Source of the DNA: Runella aurantiaca
GTDB taxonomy: Bacteria > Bacteroidota > Bacteroidia > Cytophagales > Spirosomataceae
Reading direction: 5' to 3'
DNA: 64,000 bases
Assembly (NCBI RefSeq): GCF_003339505.1
Contig: NZ_QPIW01000010.1
Span: forward strand, 124,001 to 188,000
Within the stretch, counting starts at the first letter, position 1. Each line of letters opens with the position of its first letter. Below, piece after piece: positions 43,156-51,009 of the stretch. The position numbers and the translations under genes were made by a program. The notes under the pieces were generated by a model. That model was not told the DNA's origin, did no database searches, and was given only the letters and a program-made list of their open reading frames with translations.

Positions 43156-44181
43156 ATGAAAACGATATTATTTTTAAGCATTGCCTTGCTGGCAATGCAA
43201 ATACGAGCGCAGCATGGCTTGCAAGGAGAGTACTACAATGGGCAAAATTTTGAACGAAAGGTATTTACCCGCGTCGATCCTCAAATCAATTTTTCGTGGC
43301 GTGGCCGCAATCCTGGGCCCAACATGGACAACAGTTATTATTCCGTACGGTGGACGGGCAAATTACATCCTCCCACCACGGGCGTGTATCAGTTTTCGGC
43401 CAAAGTAGACGATGGCGTTCGAATATGGGTCGGCGGGAAGCTAATCATGGACGCGTGGGGCTTGCACGATTCGGGCAATTTTCGGGGAAATGTAAAACTT
43501 GAAGGAGGGAAATTCTATGATTTAAAAATCGAGTACTTCAATGCGATGCTGGAAGGCGAAGTACAGATTTATTGGCAAATGCCCAATGCGTTGGAACCGC
43601 AACCTATCCAAACCAACTTTTTATACAAAGCTGGAGCATCGATTCCAAAACCCGTTGTCGTCCCCGATAAACCAGAAACAGATTTGCCCCCTATTGTGGT
43701 TAAATCAACGCTAAAACCAGGCCCCAAAACCTCTAAATCACCCGCTTCTTTGCCCCTAAAAAGGGAGGTCAATACACCACCCACCAAAACCCCTGAACTA
43801 CCTAAAGCCGTTACGGAGAAAGTGGGTTTTCCACCCGAAAAAGGACAACCAATGGTTTTGAACCACGTTACTTTTGAGCAAAGTAGCTACAATCTACTCC
43901 CAAGTTCTTATCCAGAATTGGATAAATTGGCCGATTATTTGAGGAAGAATCCTAGCCTGACGGTAGAAATTGTCGGCCACACCGACAACGTCGGCGACCC
44001 GCGCCTCAACCTAGCGCTGTCGGAAAATCGCGCCAAGGTAGTCCGTCATTATATTATTGAAAAAGGAATTGCAGAAGACCGAATTACGGCTCAAGGTTAC
44101 GGTGGCACGCGGCCGCTCACGTCCAATGCCAACGAAACGGAGCGTGCCCAAAACCGTCGCGTCGAATTGATTCTTCGATAG
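43156..44181 (+). CDS. PA14-OmpA fusion protein, exported
   Basis: A 341-residue protein with a signal peptide (cleavage near IRAQ, residue 18), a PA14 domain (about 20-150), a Pro/Lys-rich linker (about 160-230) and an OmpA-like domain (about 235-341). The PA14 core is seen in GLQGEYYNGQNFERKVF and FSAKVDDGVRIWVGGKLIMD (the DDG-x-R-x-W motif that often binds Ca2+ and glycans). The OmpA domain has VEIVGHTDNVGD and NLALSENRAKVVRHYI, ending with ERAQNRRVELILR, so its peptidoglycan-binding Asp/Arg pair looks intact. The combination suggests a wall-anchored protein presenting a sugar- or protein-binding head in the periplasm or at the surface. It ends 175 bp before permease 11. Confidence 0.85.
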   Translation: MKTILFLSIALLAMQIRAQHGLQGEYYNGQNFERKVFTRVDPQINFSWRGRNPGPNMDNSYYSVRWTGKLHPPTTGVYQFSAKVDDGVRIWVGGKLIMDAWGLHDSGNFRGNVKLEGGKFYDLKIEYFNAMLEGEVQIYWQMPNALEPQPIQTNFLYKAGASIPKPVVVPDKPETDLPPIVVKSTLKPGPKTSKSPASLPLKREVNTPPTKTPELPKAVTEKVGFPPEKGQPMVLNHVTFEQSSYNLLPSSYPELDKLADYLRKNPSLTVEIVGHTDNVGDPRLNLALSENRAKVVRHYIIEKGIAEDRITAQGYGGTRPLTSNANETERAQNRRVELILR

Positions 44182-44203
44182 CTTTACAACTTCAAGTTAC
44201 AGC

Positions 44204-44239
44204 TGTCCGTAACCGCACAAGCATGTCCAAAATCGGACA
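44204..44239 (+). promoter_or_regulatory. Tandem upstream activator boxes for permease 11
   Basis: The full palindrome TGTCC-aaaatc-GGACA is at 44224-44239 and the degenerate box TGTCC-gtaacc-GCACA (one mismatch in the second half) is at 44204-44219, 20 bp upstream. The full box starts 69 bp before the -24 element. Confidence 0.75.
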
Positions 44240-44292
44240 AACAGATGCTTTTTCCATTCAACAAACCACTAACAGTCAACACATTAATTTCT

Positions 44293-44308
44293 TGGTACGA
44301 GGTTTGAG
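44293..44308 (+). promoter_or_regulatory. Sigma-54 promoter of permease 11
   Basis: TGGTAC-gaggt-TTGAG is a near-consensus -24/-12 pair and differs by only two bases from the copy at 46848. The predicted start is near 44318, giving a leader of about 38 nt to the ATG at 44356. Confidence 0.75.
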
Positions 44309-44355
44309 CAAATAAAAGACGTAATCAGAAAAAGTTCATTTAGCAGTTACCCAAT

Positions 44356-46707
44356 ATGCTCTACAACTACTTCAAAATCGCCTTTCGTAATCTTCGAAAA
44401 TACAAGCTGTTTTCGTTTATCAACATCTTTGGGTTGGCGTCGGGAATGATGATTTGTCTATTGGCGCTGATTGACATCAAAGGCTCCTTTGATTACGACG
44501 ATTTCCATCCGCATCCCGAGCGCACGTATCGGCTATTGACAGATGTAATTAACAAAAACAACGACCGCATGGCTTTTGCCACGGCACCTCTGCCGCTGGC
44601 CGATGTACTAAAAAAAGACTATGATTTCGTGGAAGGTGCCACGCATTTTATTCGGGCTTATGGCGAGTTTGACGACGGCCGCAAACGCCTCCAACCCATG
44701 ACCTTTTGGGTAGATGCGGACTTTTTTAGGGTATTTGGCTATCCGATTATTTCAGGAACCTCCGCGACTGCGCCTCACACGGCGGTCCTTACCAAGAATA
44801 TGGCCGAGAAGTTTTTCGGCAAAGCCAACCCAATCGGAAAAGTGATTCAATATGATGGAGCTGGGGCATTTACCGTGACCGGTATCATTGACAATACCAC
44901 GCTGGGTAGGTCTCACCAAAAGTTTGACATGCTGCTATCGGCCCAAAGCCTGAAAAGCGAAGCCCTCACCGACTGGAAAAACCATCAGGAAGGCTACACT
45001 TACATTCTGCTCAAGCCAGGTATAACGCAGGAGACATTCGAGAAAAGTCTAGCGTCGGTAGCGGCCCGTACGACCCAAATTATTCAAAATACTAAAATTA
45101 ATTCCTACCACTTTCGCGCTCAGGCGCTATCGGCCATTGCGCCCTCGCATGAAGAGTTGATGCGCGGCACCTACGAACCGACCTACGGCAAATTGGCCAC
45201 GGAAATGGGCGTCGGTTTATTGACTCTTTTATTGGCCGTTTTCAATTACATCAACCTTACCTTAGCCCGTTCACTGAGCCGGGCTCGGGAGGTAGGCATT
45301 CGCAAAGTAGTCGGCGGGCTGCGCTGGCAGGTGATGGCGCAGTTTATGGCTGAGTCGGTGATTTTGTCTTTACTAGGATTAGCGTTGGCTTTTGTAGGGC
45401 TGAAAATGGTAGAACCCATGGGATTTGTACAGCGTTGGCTCATCGGCGGCGTAAAGTGGGGCTGGGAAACGGGTCTGCTGTTTGTGGTTTTCAGCATTGT
45501 AGCGGGCCTGCTGGCAGGATGGGTCCCTGCCCGTATTCTTTCCAATTTTGAACCAGCTCAAGTACTCCGCAGCCACACGGGCCTGAAGGTTATTCGTGGA
45601 ATTTCGTTGCGAAAATCGCTGATTGTCGTGCAATTTGCGGTGTCTTTGTTAGCCATGATTACGTTGTATGTACTTGATCGTCAGCAAACCTACATGGCAG
45701 AAGGAGATTACGGTTTTGTGCGCGAACAGGTTTTGACGATTCCTGTTCTGCCCGACCAACCCTACGAAAAACTCGCTAGCGCCATCGACCAGCAGGCAGG
45801 TGTAGCACACGTGGCGGCCACTTCTGCTCTTTTTGGCTCCCATCCCGATAACCAATGGGCGTATCGCCAACGCGACAAAAACGATTCAACCCTGATTGAT
45901 TATTTTTCTATCAACCATGAGTTGATACCTGCTTTGGGGCTAAAGCTGCTGGCAGGAGACAATTTAAAGCCTGCTGACGCCTCTAAAAACCGGGTCATTA
46001 TCAACGAAGAAGCGCTCAAAGGCTTCGGATTGGGAACGCCCAAAGAGGCCATTGGAAAAACAATTTTATTGAGCAACAACCGCGAGGTCAGCGTTGCGGG
46101 GGTGGTGAAAAATTTCAATTATGCCAGTTTTGTGTGGGCCCTAAAACCTTTGCTGCTTCAGTATCAGCCTGCGCAATTTCGATTTCTGAACGTAACCATA
46201 ACAGCAGGTTCCACTACTACCGTTGCCGCCATTGAAAAAGTATGGAAACAACTGTATCCTTACGAGCCGTTTGCTGGGCAGTGGTACAACGACTATCTTC
46301 TGGAGCGTCATTCTCACGACGACGACAATAATTTTCTGGGCGTTTTGACGGCCATTGCGTTTTCGATTGCCTGCATGGGATTACTGGGAATGGTGACTTA
46401 TAACACCGAAACCCGCACCAAAGAAGTGGGCATCCGGAAAGTAATGGGGGCCGCCGTTCACCAAATTATTTGGAGCCTATCTTGGGATTTTGTGCGGTTG
46501 CTACTCATTGCATCGGCCGTTGCTATTCCGTTGGGGTATCTCGCGGGCATGGCTATTTTGCTCAATTTCTCGTACCATGTTTCCATTGGTATTGAGACAT
46601 TTGGGCCCTGTCTTGCGCTATTGTTTCTCATCGGCGGCCTGACCATCGGTCTTCAAACGTACCGCTCGGCCATTGCCAATCCCGTCAAAGCACTCCGTTC
46701 GGAATAA
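44356..46707 (+). CDS. FtsX/MacB-like ABC permease 11 (divergent)
   Basis: A 783-residue paralogue and the most divergent one. It starts MLYNYFKIAFRNLRKYK. TM1 is FINIFGLASGMMICLLALID, and the following region (GSFDYDDFHPHPERTYRLL) has DYDDFH where others have SYDRFH. Coupling motifs: RAREVGIRKVVGGLRWQ and RTKEVGIRKVMGAAVHQI, followed by SLSWDFVRLLL instead of LLSKDF. TM7-8 are changed (PLGYLAGMAILLNF) and the end is SAIANPVKALRSE. The changes cluster in the segments that would contact an ATPase, so it may use a different partner. It has its own sigma-54 element and probably forms a single-gene unit. Confidence 0.88.
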   Translation: MLYNYFKIAFRNLRKYKLFSFINIFGLASGMMICLLALIDIKGSFDYDDFHPHPERTYRLLTDVINKNNDRMAFATAPLPLADVLKKDYDFVEGATHFIRAYGEFDDGRKRLQPMTFWVDADFFRVFGYPIISGTSATAPHTAVLTKNMAEKFFGKANPIGKVIQYDGAGAFTVTGIIDNTTLGRSHQKFDMLLSAQSLKSEALTDWKNHQEGYTYILLKPGITQETFEKSLASVAARTTQIIQNTKINSYHFRAQALSAIAPSHEELMRGTYEPTYGKLATEMGVGLLTLLLAVFNYINLTLARSLSRAREVGIRKVVGGLRWQVMAQFMAESVILSLLGLALAFVGLKMVEPMGFVQRWLIGGVKWGWETGLLFVVFSIVAGLLAGWVPARILSNFEPAQVLRSHTGLKVIRGISLRKSLIVVQFAVSLLAMITLYVLDRQQTYMAEGDYGFVREQVLTIPVLPDQPYEKLASAIDQQAGVAHVAATSALFGSHPDNQWAYRQRDKNDSTLIDYFSINHELIPALGLKLLAGDNLKPADASKNRVIINEEALKGFGLGTPKEAIGKTILLSNNREVSVAGVVKNFNYASFVWALKPLLLQYQPAQFRFLNVTITAGSTTTVAAIEKVWKQLYPYEPFAGQWYNDYLLERHSHDDDNNFLGVLTAIAFSIACMGLLGMVTYNTETRTKEVGIRKVMGAAVHQIIWSLSWDFVRLLLIASAVAIPLGYLAGMAILLNFSYHVSIGIETFGPCLALLFLIGGLTIGLQTYRSAIANPVKALRSE

Positions 46708-46755
46708 TCAAACTGCGGTATCTTCACCCCTATTCAATTTACACCCTTTGTCCGC

Positions 46756-46792
46756 TGTCCATCAACGAACAAAGGGTGTCCATATTCGGACA
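46756..46792 (+). promoter_or_regulatory. Tandem upstream activator boxes for the small paralogue pair
   Basis: The full palindrome TGTCC-atattc-GGACA is at 46777-46792. The degenerate box TGTCC-atcaac-GAACA (one mismatch) is at 46756-46771, 21 bp upstream. An extra TGTCC half-site lies at 46749. The full box starts 71 bp before the -24 element. Confidence 0.75.
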
Positions 46793-46847
46793 ATTATTCA
46801 CTTCTCCTCTAAGCACAAAACACTGCTAATCAGTCACATTTAGTATT

Positions 46848-46863
46848 TGGTACAAGGTTTGAG
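46848..46863 (+). promoter_or_regulatory. Sigma-54 promoter of the small paralogue pair
   Basis: TGGTAC-aaggt-TTGAG is a near-consensus -24/-12 pair. The predicted start is near 46873, about 37 nt before the ATG at 46910. A possible earlier start for the gene (TTG at 46847) lies within this element and is therefore excluded. Confidence 0.75.
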
Positions 46864-46909
46864 CTATTGTAAAAACAGCCATTTTAAAATCATTATTATA
46901 TTCAAACGT

Positions 46910-47212
46910 ATGGCACACATTGCGATTCCAATTCCTTCTCAACTCGGAAAACAGGACATTGAAGTAGAGGTTTCCATCAATGGTCAACGGCAGGCGCTGC
47001 ACTACCGCGTTGAATTATTTTATTGGAACGAGTGCGGTATGCCAACCGTTGACCGCGCGGAATGCTTGCGCCATATCCTTTCTGAGTATGACAAAGATTG
47101 GACGCTTTATTATATGGGTTCGCCCACGGAGCAGTTCATTCCGATTACGTTTGTCCGAAAAAAAGAGACTTTGCTGTTATCTCCTTTTTTATACTCCTTA
47201 TTAAACCTTTAA
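46910..47212 (+). CDS. Small conserved protein of unknown function, copy A
   Basis: A 100-residue protein I do not recognise. Its first 80 residues (MAHIAIPIPSQLGKQDIEVE, then VELFYWNECGMPTVDRAECL and DWTLYYMGSP) are nearly the same as those of the next gene. After ITFV the two diverge, and copy A ends in a hydrophobic tail (LLLSPFLYSLLNL). No signal peptide is present, so it should be cytosolic or attached to the membrane through the tail. It is the first gene behind a sigma-54 promoter with activator boxes. The start ATG at 46910 was chosen because upstream codons lie within the promoter. Confidence 0.75.
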   Translation: MAHIAIPIPSQLGKQDIEVEVSINGQRQALHYRVELFYWNECGMPTVDRAECLRHILSEYDKDWTLYYMGSPTEQFIPITFVRKKETLLLSPFLYSLLNL

Positions 47213-47216
47213 ACAC

Positions 47217-47513
47217 ATGGCACATATTGCAATTCCAATTCCGACCCAATTGGGGAAGCAGGACATCGAAATCGAAGTCACCATCAATGGCCAAAAACAG
47301 GCCCTGCACTACCGTGTAGAGCTTTTTTACTGGGAGGATTGCGGTATTCCGACCGTTGACCGGGCCGATTGCCTTCGTCACATTCTTTCCAAGTACGATC
47401 AAGACTGGACGCTCTATTACATCGGCGCACCGACGGATGAATTCGTACCTATTACGTTCGTAAAAAAAGAAGATTTAATCAAACAACGACAAATTTTGAC
47501 GGGTGCAAATTAG
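47217..47513 (+). CDS. Small conserved protein of unknown function, copy B
   Basis: A 98-residue tandem paralogue of the previous gene, starting 4 bp after its stop. It begins MAHIAIPIPTQLGKQDIEIE and keeps a Cys pair at the same positions as copy A (EDCGIPTVDRADCL). It ends in a charged tail (KKEDLIKQRQILTGAN) instead of a hydrophobic one. The tight spacing implies co-translation. Domain family unknown; the strand-rich opening and the mid-region helix (ADCLRHILSKYDQD) suggest a small alpha/beta fold. It is followed by a MITE-like element and permease 12, so a link to the permease system is inferred from context only. Confidence 0.75.
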   Translation: MAHIAIPIPTQLGKQDIEIEVTINGQKQALHYRVELFYWEDCGIPTVDRADCLRHILSKYDQDWTLYYIGAPTDEFVPITFVKKEDLIKQRQILTGAN

Positions 47514-47522
47514 TATTCTGCC

Positions 47523-47611
47523 GTAGGGGCAGGCTTTACGTCTGCCCAGAACGCGAACAAACATAAAATGGGCAGACGCAAACGGTATCGCCGCTGCGGG
47601 CCTGCCCCTAT
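47523..47611. mobile_element. MITE-like element, copy 2
   Basis: An 89-bp element starting GTAGGGGCAGGC (47523-47534) and ending GCCTGCCCCTA (47600-47610). The internal arms TACGTCTGCCCA and TGGGCAGACGCA add a second inverted repeat. It lies directly between small gene B and permease 12. Related to 36105-36193 and 50829-50931. Confidence 0.65.
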
Positions 47612-47637
47612 ATTTTTTTTGTTTTTATCTAACAACC

Positions 47638-50052
47638 ATGATACGCAATTACCTCAAAATCGCTTTCCGCAACTTGTGGAAAAACAAGACCTACCTCTTT
47701 ATTAATCTGATAGGCCTTTCGGTTGCCTTCGGCATCAGTACCTTATTGCTTTTGACGGCATACGGATTACTGACTTTTGACCAATTTCACGAAGAACAAG
47801 GCGCCGTATACCGCGTTTACCAAAAAGTAATCGAGCCGCAGGGTGAACAATACGGCAACAACATGCCTCTACCCATGCGCGCCGCCCTGAAAGCAGAATA
47901 CCCAGAAGTAAAACTAGCGGCACGTATTCTGACCGGAAATGCGCAATTGTTGAAAAGCGACAAGCTCATCAACGAAATGATTATCTTCACCGACCCTGAA
48001 TACTTTCAGGTTTTTGGGTATAAACTGTTGAAAGGCGACCCCAATACGGCACTGAAGGATTTAAGCAATGTAGTGTTGCGCGAAGACATTGCCAAGAATA
48101 TTTTTGGGGACCAAGACCCGATGGGAAAAACCCTCACCATCAATCACGGCAATAAAGAACAATCATTTTTGGTGACGGGCATTCTGGAAAAAGGCCCAGA
48201 AAATACCAGTATTGACAATGAAATACTGGTTCGTATCGAAAATATCAGTGATTATAGTCTCAATAAAGACCGATGGGACAACGTTCAACACGCGCTTTAT
48301 CTTAAACTTGACGAAAAAACATCGTTGGCCGCTTTTGAAAATCGCCTGAAACCTTTCACGGCCAAATATTACAAAGGCAACATCGAGCAATTGAAAAAAG
48401 AAGGAGCTAAACCCGATGCCCGGGGCGAAATCATCAGCACTAGAATTATGGGATTGGCCGACAGCCATTTTGACACCAAAGTAGGCGGTCGCGGACAGGC
48501 CATCAACAAAATATATCCCTATACGTTGCTCATTGTTGGCCTGGTAATTTTGCTGATTGCGGCTATCAACTTCATCAATTTGTCCATCGCCAAATCGTTT
48601 ACCCGCGCCAAAGAAGTGGGAATGCGCAAAGCACTCGGCGCCTTTAAGTCCCAGATTGTAGGGCAGTTTTGGGGAGAAGCTTTTCTGATTTGCGTTGCCG
48701 CTTTTGGCGTGGGAATCGTCTTGGCCTATCTATTTATTCCCCAATATAACGCCATTTTCCGCACGACCCTGTCGCTCGAAATGCTCAAAACTCCCGCCTT
48801 GGTCGGCATTATTTTGTTGTGCTTTGTCCTCATTACGCTGATTGCAGGTGGGTATCCCGCTTGGGCCGTAACAAGGTTCAATACAGTGGAGGTATTGAAA
48901 GGGAAAATTAAAGTAAGCGGCAGCTCGGGGGGGATTCGCAACATGCTCATCATCTTCCAGTTTACGATGTCAGTCTTGCTGATTGCCTGCACGATGATTG
49001 TCTGGACCCAAATCAAGTACCTGCGTTCCAAGCCATTAGGATTTAACACTACACAAGTATACAGCATTCCGATTGGCCATGAAATCTCGGGCAAACGTCT
49101 TTTGCAACATTTCCGCACTCGCTTGGCCAATCAGCCGCGCATCTTGAGCATGACGGGCTCCGATGTCAATCTGGGGCGCGGGCAAGACGGCTCTTTTTCT
49201 AAGTCGGTCTTGAGTTTTGAACAAAATGGCAAAGGCATTAAAACCAACATGCGGACGGCAGATTATGAATACGTGAAAACCCTCGATCTGAAGCTGATTG
49301 ATGGACGGGATTTTTCGGAAACATTCGCCACCGATACCGCAGGCGCCGCCGTCATCAATGAAACAATGGCCAAACAATTGGGTGTAAAAAATCCGATTGG
49401 GGTGACGCTCAATACCGAAGAAAAACACAAAGTTATCGGCGTGGTCAGAGACTTTCATTTTGAATCGCTACACCGCGAAATTGAAGCCGTTTCCTTTTTT
49501 ATGAATGGTTTTCCCATCAATTATATTTTCGTCAAAATTGCCCCCGACCACGTAGATGAGACGATTGGCTTATTGCGAAAAACGTACAACGAAGTGGCCC
49601 CCAAATCTGAATTTCTGGGTTCATTCTTGGACGAAAACACCAACAAACAATACCAAAAAGAAGAGCGCATCTCACAGATATTTTTCAGCGCCGCCACCTT
49701 GGCCATTATTTTATCCTGCTTGGGGCTGTTTGCCATTGCCATCATGGTCATCTCGCAACGCACCAAAGAAATCGGCGTGCGCAAAGTTCTGGGCGCATCG
49801 GTCATGAGCATTATGACGCTGTTGTCGTTCGATTTTCTCAAAATGGTCGGCGTTGCCATTCTCCTTGCGTCGCCGTCGGCGTGGTGGCTCATGAGTCAGT
49901 GGTTATCCGATTTTGCTTACCGTACACCAATTCAGTGGTGGGTATTTGCCCTCACGGCGCTTATCGCCATCGCGATTGCATTTTTGACCGTTAGTTTTCA
50001 AGCCATTCGCGCCGCGCTCACCAATCCGACCACTTCTTTGCGCTCCGAATAA
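47638..50052 (+). CDS. FtsX/MacB-like ABC permease 12
   Basis: An 804-residue paralogue starting MIRNYLKIAFRNLWKNK. TM1 is LFINLIGLSVAFGISTLLLL, followed by LTFDQFHEEQGAVYRVYQK. Coupling motifs: RAKEVGMRKALGAFKSQ (ALG) and RTKEIGVRKVLGASVMSI with LLSFDFLKMVG (K to F in the SKDF helix). The C-terminal TM block has LASPSAWWLMSQWL. It ends ALTNPTTSLRSE, a variant end shared in part with permeases 11 and 13 (LRSE). It has a strong terminator of its own. No promoter is visible between the MITE-like element and the ATG, so it probably depends on the sigma-54 promoter at 46848 or on one provided by the element. Confidence 0.9.
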   Translation: MIRNYLKIAFRNLWKNKTYLFINLIGLSVAFGISTLLLLTAYGLLTFDQFHEEQGAVYRVYQKVIEPQGEQYGNNMPLPMRAALKAEYPEVKLAARILTGNAQLLKSDKLINEMIIFTDPEYFQVFGYKLLKGDPNTALKDLSNVVLREDIAKNIFGDQDPMGKTLTINHGNKEQSFLVTGILEKGPENTSIDNEILVRIENISDYSLNKDRWDNVQHALYLKLDEKTSLAAFENRLKPFTAKYYKGNIEQLKKEGAKPDARGEIISTRIMGLADSHFDTKVGGRGQAINKIYPYTLLIVGLVILLIAAINFINLSIAKSFTRAKEVGMRKALGAFKSQIVGQFWGEAFLICVAAFGVGIVLAYLFIPQYNAIFRTTLSLEMLKTPALVGIILLCFVLITLIAGGYPAWAVTRFNTVEVLKGKIKVSGSSGGIRNMLIIFQFTMSVLLIACTMIVWTQIKYLRSKPLGFNTTQVYSIPIGHEISGKRLLQHFRTRLANQPRILSMTGSDVNLGRGQDGSFSKSVLSFEQNGKGIKTNMRTADYEYVKTLDLKLIDGRDFSETFATDTAGAAVINETMAKQLGVKNPIGVTLNTEEKHKVIGVVRDFHFESLHREIEAVSFFMNGFPINYIFVKIAPDHVDETIGLLRKTYNEVAPKSEFLGSFLDENTNKQYQKEERISQIFFSAATLAIILSCLGLFAIAIMVISQRTKEIGVRKVLGASVMSIMTLLSFDFLKMVGVAILLASPSAWWLMSQWLSDFAYRTPIQWWVFALTALIAIAIAFLTVSFQAIRAALTNPTTSLRSE

Positions 50053-50073
50053 AGCTCAAAGAGAAATTCTACC

Positions 50074-50118
50074 ATTCCAAGTCTTGATTTCTCAGAAGTC
50101 AGGCTTGGAATATTTTTT
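50074..50118 (+). terminator. Rho-independent terminator of permease 12
   Basis: ATTCCAAG (50074-50081) pairs with CTTGGAAT (50104-50111), with further partial pairing inside, and is followed by six T residues (50113-50118). It lies 22 bp past the permease stop codon. Confidence 0.75.
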
Positions 50119-50202
50119 ATAGAAATTACCCATTGTTGGCTTTCTTTCTTCGGATTACAACTTTTTATTCTCCAATTTCGTCTTAGCTAAAAAACGACTA
50201 AG

Positions 50203-50568
50203 ATGAAACCGATTACTTTTCTCAACCTATTGCTACTGGCAGTCACTTTTAGCTGTTCCTCCAAAGTTCAGCCTCAGGAAACAACGATTGCCAAGGCTAA
50301 ACTGGTGAATGCTCTGGCGGTTGATGGCTGCGATTGGCACTTTACAGTTGACTTGAAGGATGAAATGGTTTCTTATTTGCCGAGCGATTCATCGAAAGAA
50401 AAAGTAAATTCCATTATTCAGGCGGCCACTGCCCAATACGGGGTGTATTCGGTGGAGGTAGAGATGAAATACACGCTTACGGGCAAAAAACAAACCGTCA
50501 AATGCGGCTGGGGGAAAACCAATGAAATGGACGAAATTGAGATTTCAGAAATACGCATAACACGCTGA
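50203..50568 (+). CDS. Small lipoprotein of unknown function
   Basis: A 121-residue protein with a lipoprotein signal (MKPITFLNLLLLAVTFSC, Cys18). The mature part has two Cys residues: one in LAVDGCDWHFTVDLKDEMVS, at about residue 46, and one in KQTVKCGWGKTNEMDE, at about residue 104; they may form a disulfide. It is followed closely by the Kazal-type gene (30 bp). No known domain was recognised. It lies after the terminator of permease 12, so it has its own promoter or is read from upstream leakage. Confidence 0.6.
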   Translation: MKPITFLNLLLLAVTFSCSSKVQPQETTIAKAKLVNALAVDGCDWHFTVDLKDEMVSYLPSDSSKEKVNSIIQAATAQYGVYSVEVEMKYTLTGKKQTVKCGWGKTNEMDEIEISEIRITR

Positions 50569-50598
50569 GGACATAGATTTAAATAATTCCAAAATCCC

Positions 50599-50817
50599 AT
50601 GAAAAAAGTATTTGCTGCCGTTTTGATTGCGGCCTTGGCTGGTTGTCAGAAAGAAGAAGTAAGCACCGAATGTGTAGAAAAACCAGACAACGGAATGGCC
50701 TGTTATACCCTGTATGACCCAGTTTGTGGGTGCAACGGCAAAACTTACGGAAACTCCTGCGAAGCAGGCCGGGTGGGTATTGCCGTTGTTTCAAAGGGCG
50801 AATGTAAAAGTAATTGA
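50599..50817 (+). CDS. Kazal-type protease-inhibitor-like lipoprotein
   Basis: A 72-residue lipoprotein (lipobox ALAGC, Cys16). The mature part matches a Kazal domain with six Cys (Cys25, 35, 43, 45, 54, 69) and the core YDPVCGCNGKTYGNSCEAG. The loop between Cys25 and Cys35 and the spacing CxC-N-G-x-T-Y fit Kazal_1/2 proteins. Such domains inhibit serine proteases; a secreted trypsin-like protease is encoded 3 kb downstream at 53928. The target and real inhibition are unproven. It follows the small lipoprotein by 30 bp and precedes a MITE-like element. Confidence 0.82.
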   Translation: MKKVFAAVLIAALAGCQKEEVSTECVEKPDNGMACYTLYDPVCGCNGKTYGNSCEAGRVGIAVVSKGECKSN

Positions 50818-50828
50818 TGCCTGTCAAT

Positions 50829-50931
50829 GTAGGGGCAGGCCCGCGGCGGCGCACCGCTTACGTCTACCCAATTTTACGTCTGCATAGTTTTATGCAGAAA
50901 GAGGGCGGAGGCACGCGGACGCCGCCCCTAC
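50829..50931. mobile_element. MITE-like element, copy 3
   Basis: A 103-bp element bounded by GTAGGGGC (50829-50836) and GCCCCTAC (50924-50931), with GGCAGGCCCGCGGCGGC and GCGGACGCCGCC on the two sides and a central ACGTCTGC/GCAGA region. It is the most GC-rich copy. It sits just upstream of permease 13. Confidence 0.62.
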
Positions 50932-50967
50932 TTCTTCTTTAAGGTTTTTTAACAAACCCCAAAAATG

Positions 50968-51007
50968 TTTTGTACGTACCTTGCAAGGCCATTTTAAACG
51001 TACAAAA
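50968..51007 (+). promoter_or_regulatory. Hairpin and sigma-54-like sequence before permease 13
   Basis: TTTTGTACGT (50968-50977) and ACGTACAAAA (50998-51007) are perfect 10-bp complements with a 20-nt loop ending 2 bp before the ATG. Inside it, TTGTAC-gtacc-TTGCA (50970-50985) resembles a -24/-12 promoter with the first G of -24 changed to T. No TGTCC-N6-GGACA box exists at the expected position, which is occupied by the MITE-like element. Confidence 0.4.
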
Positions 51008-51009
51008 CC

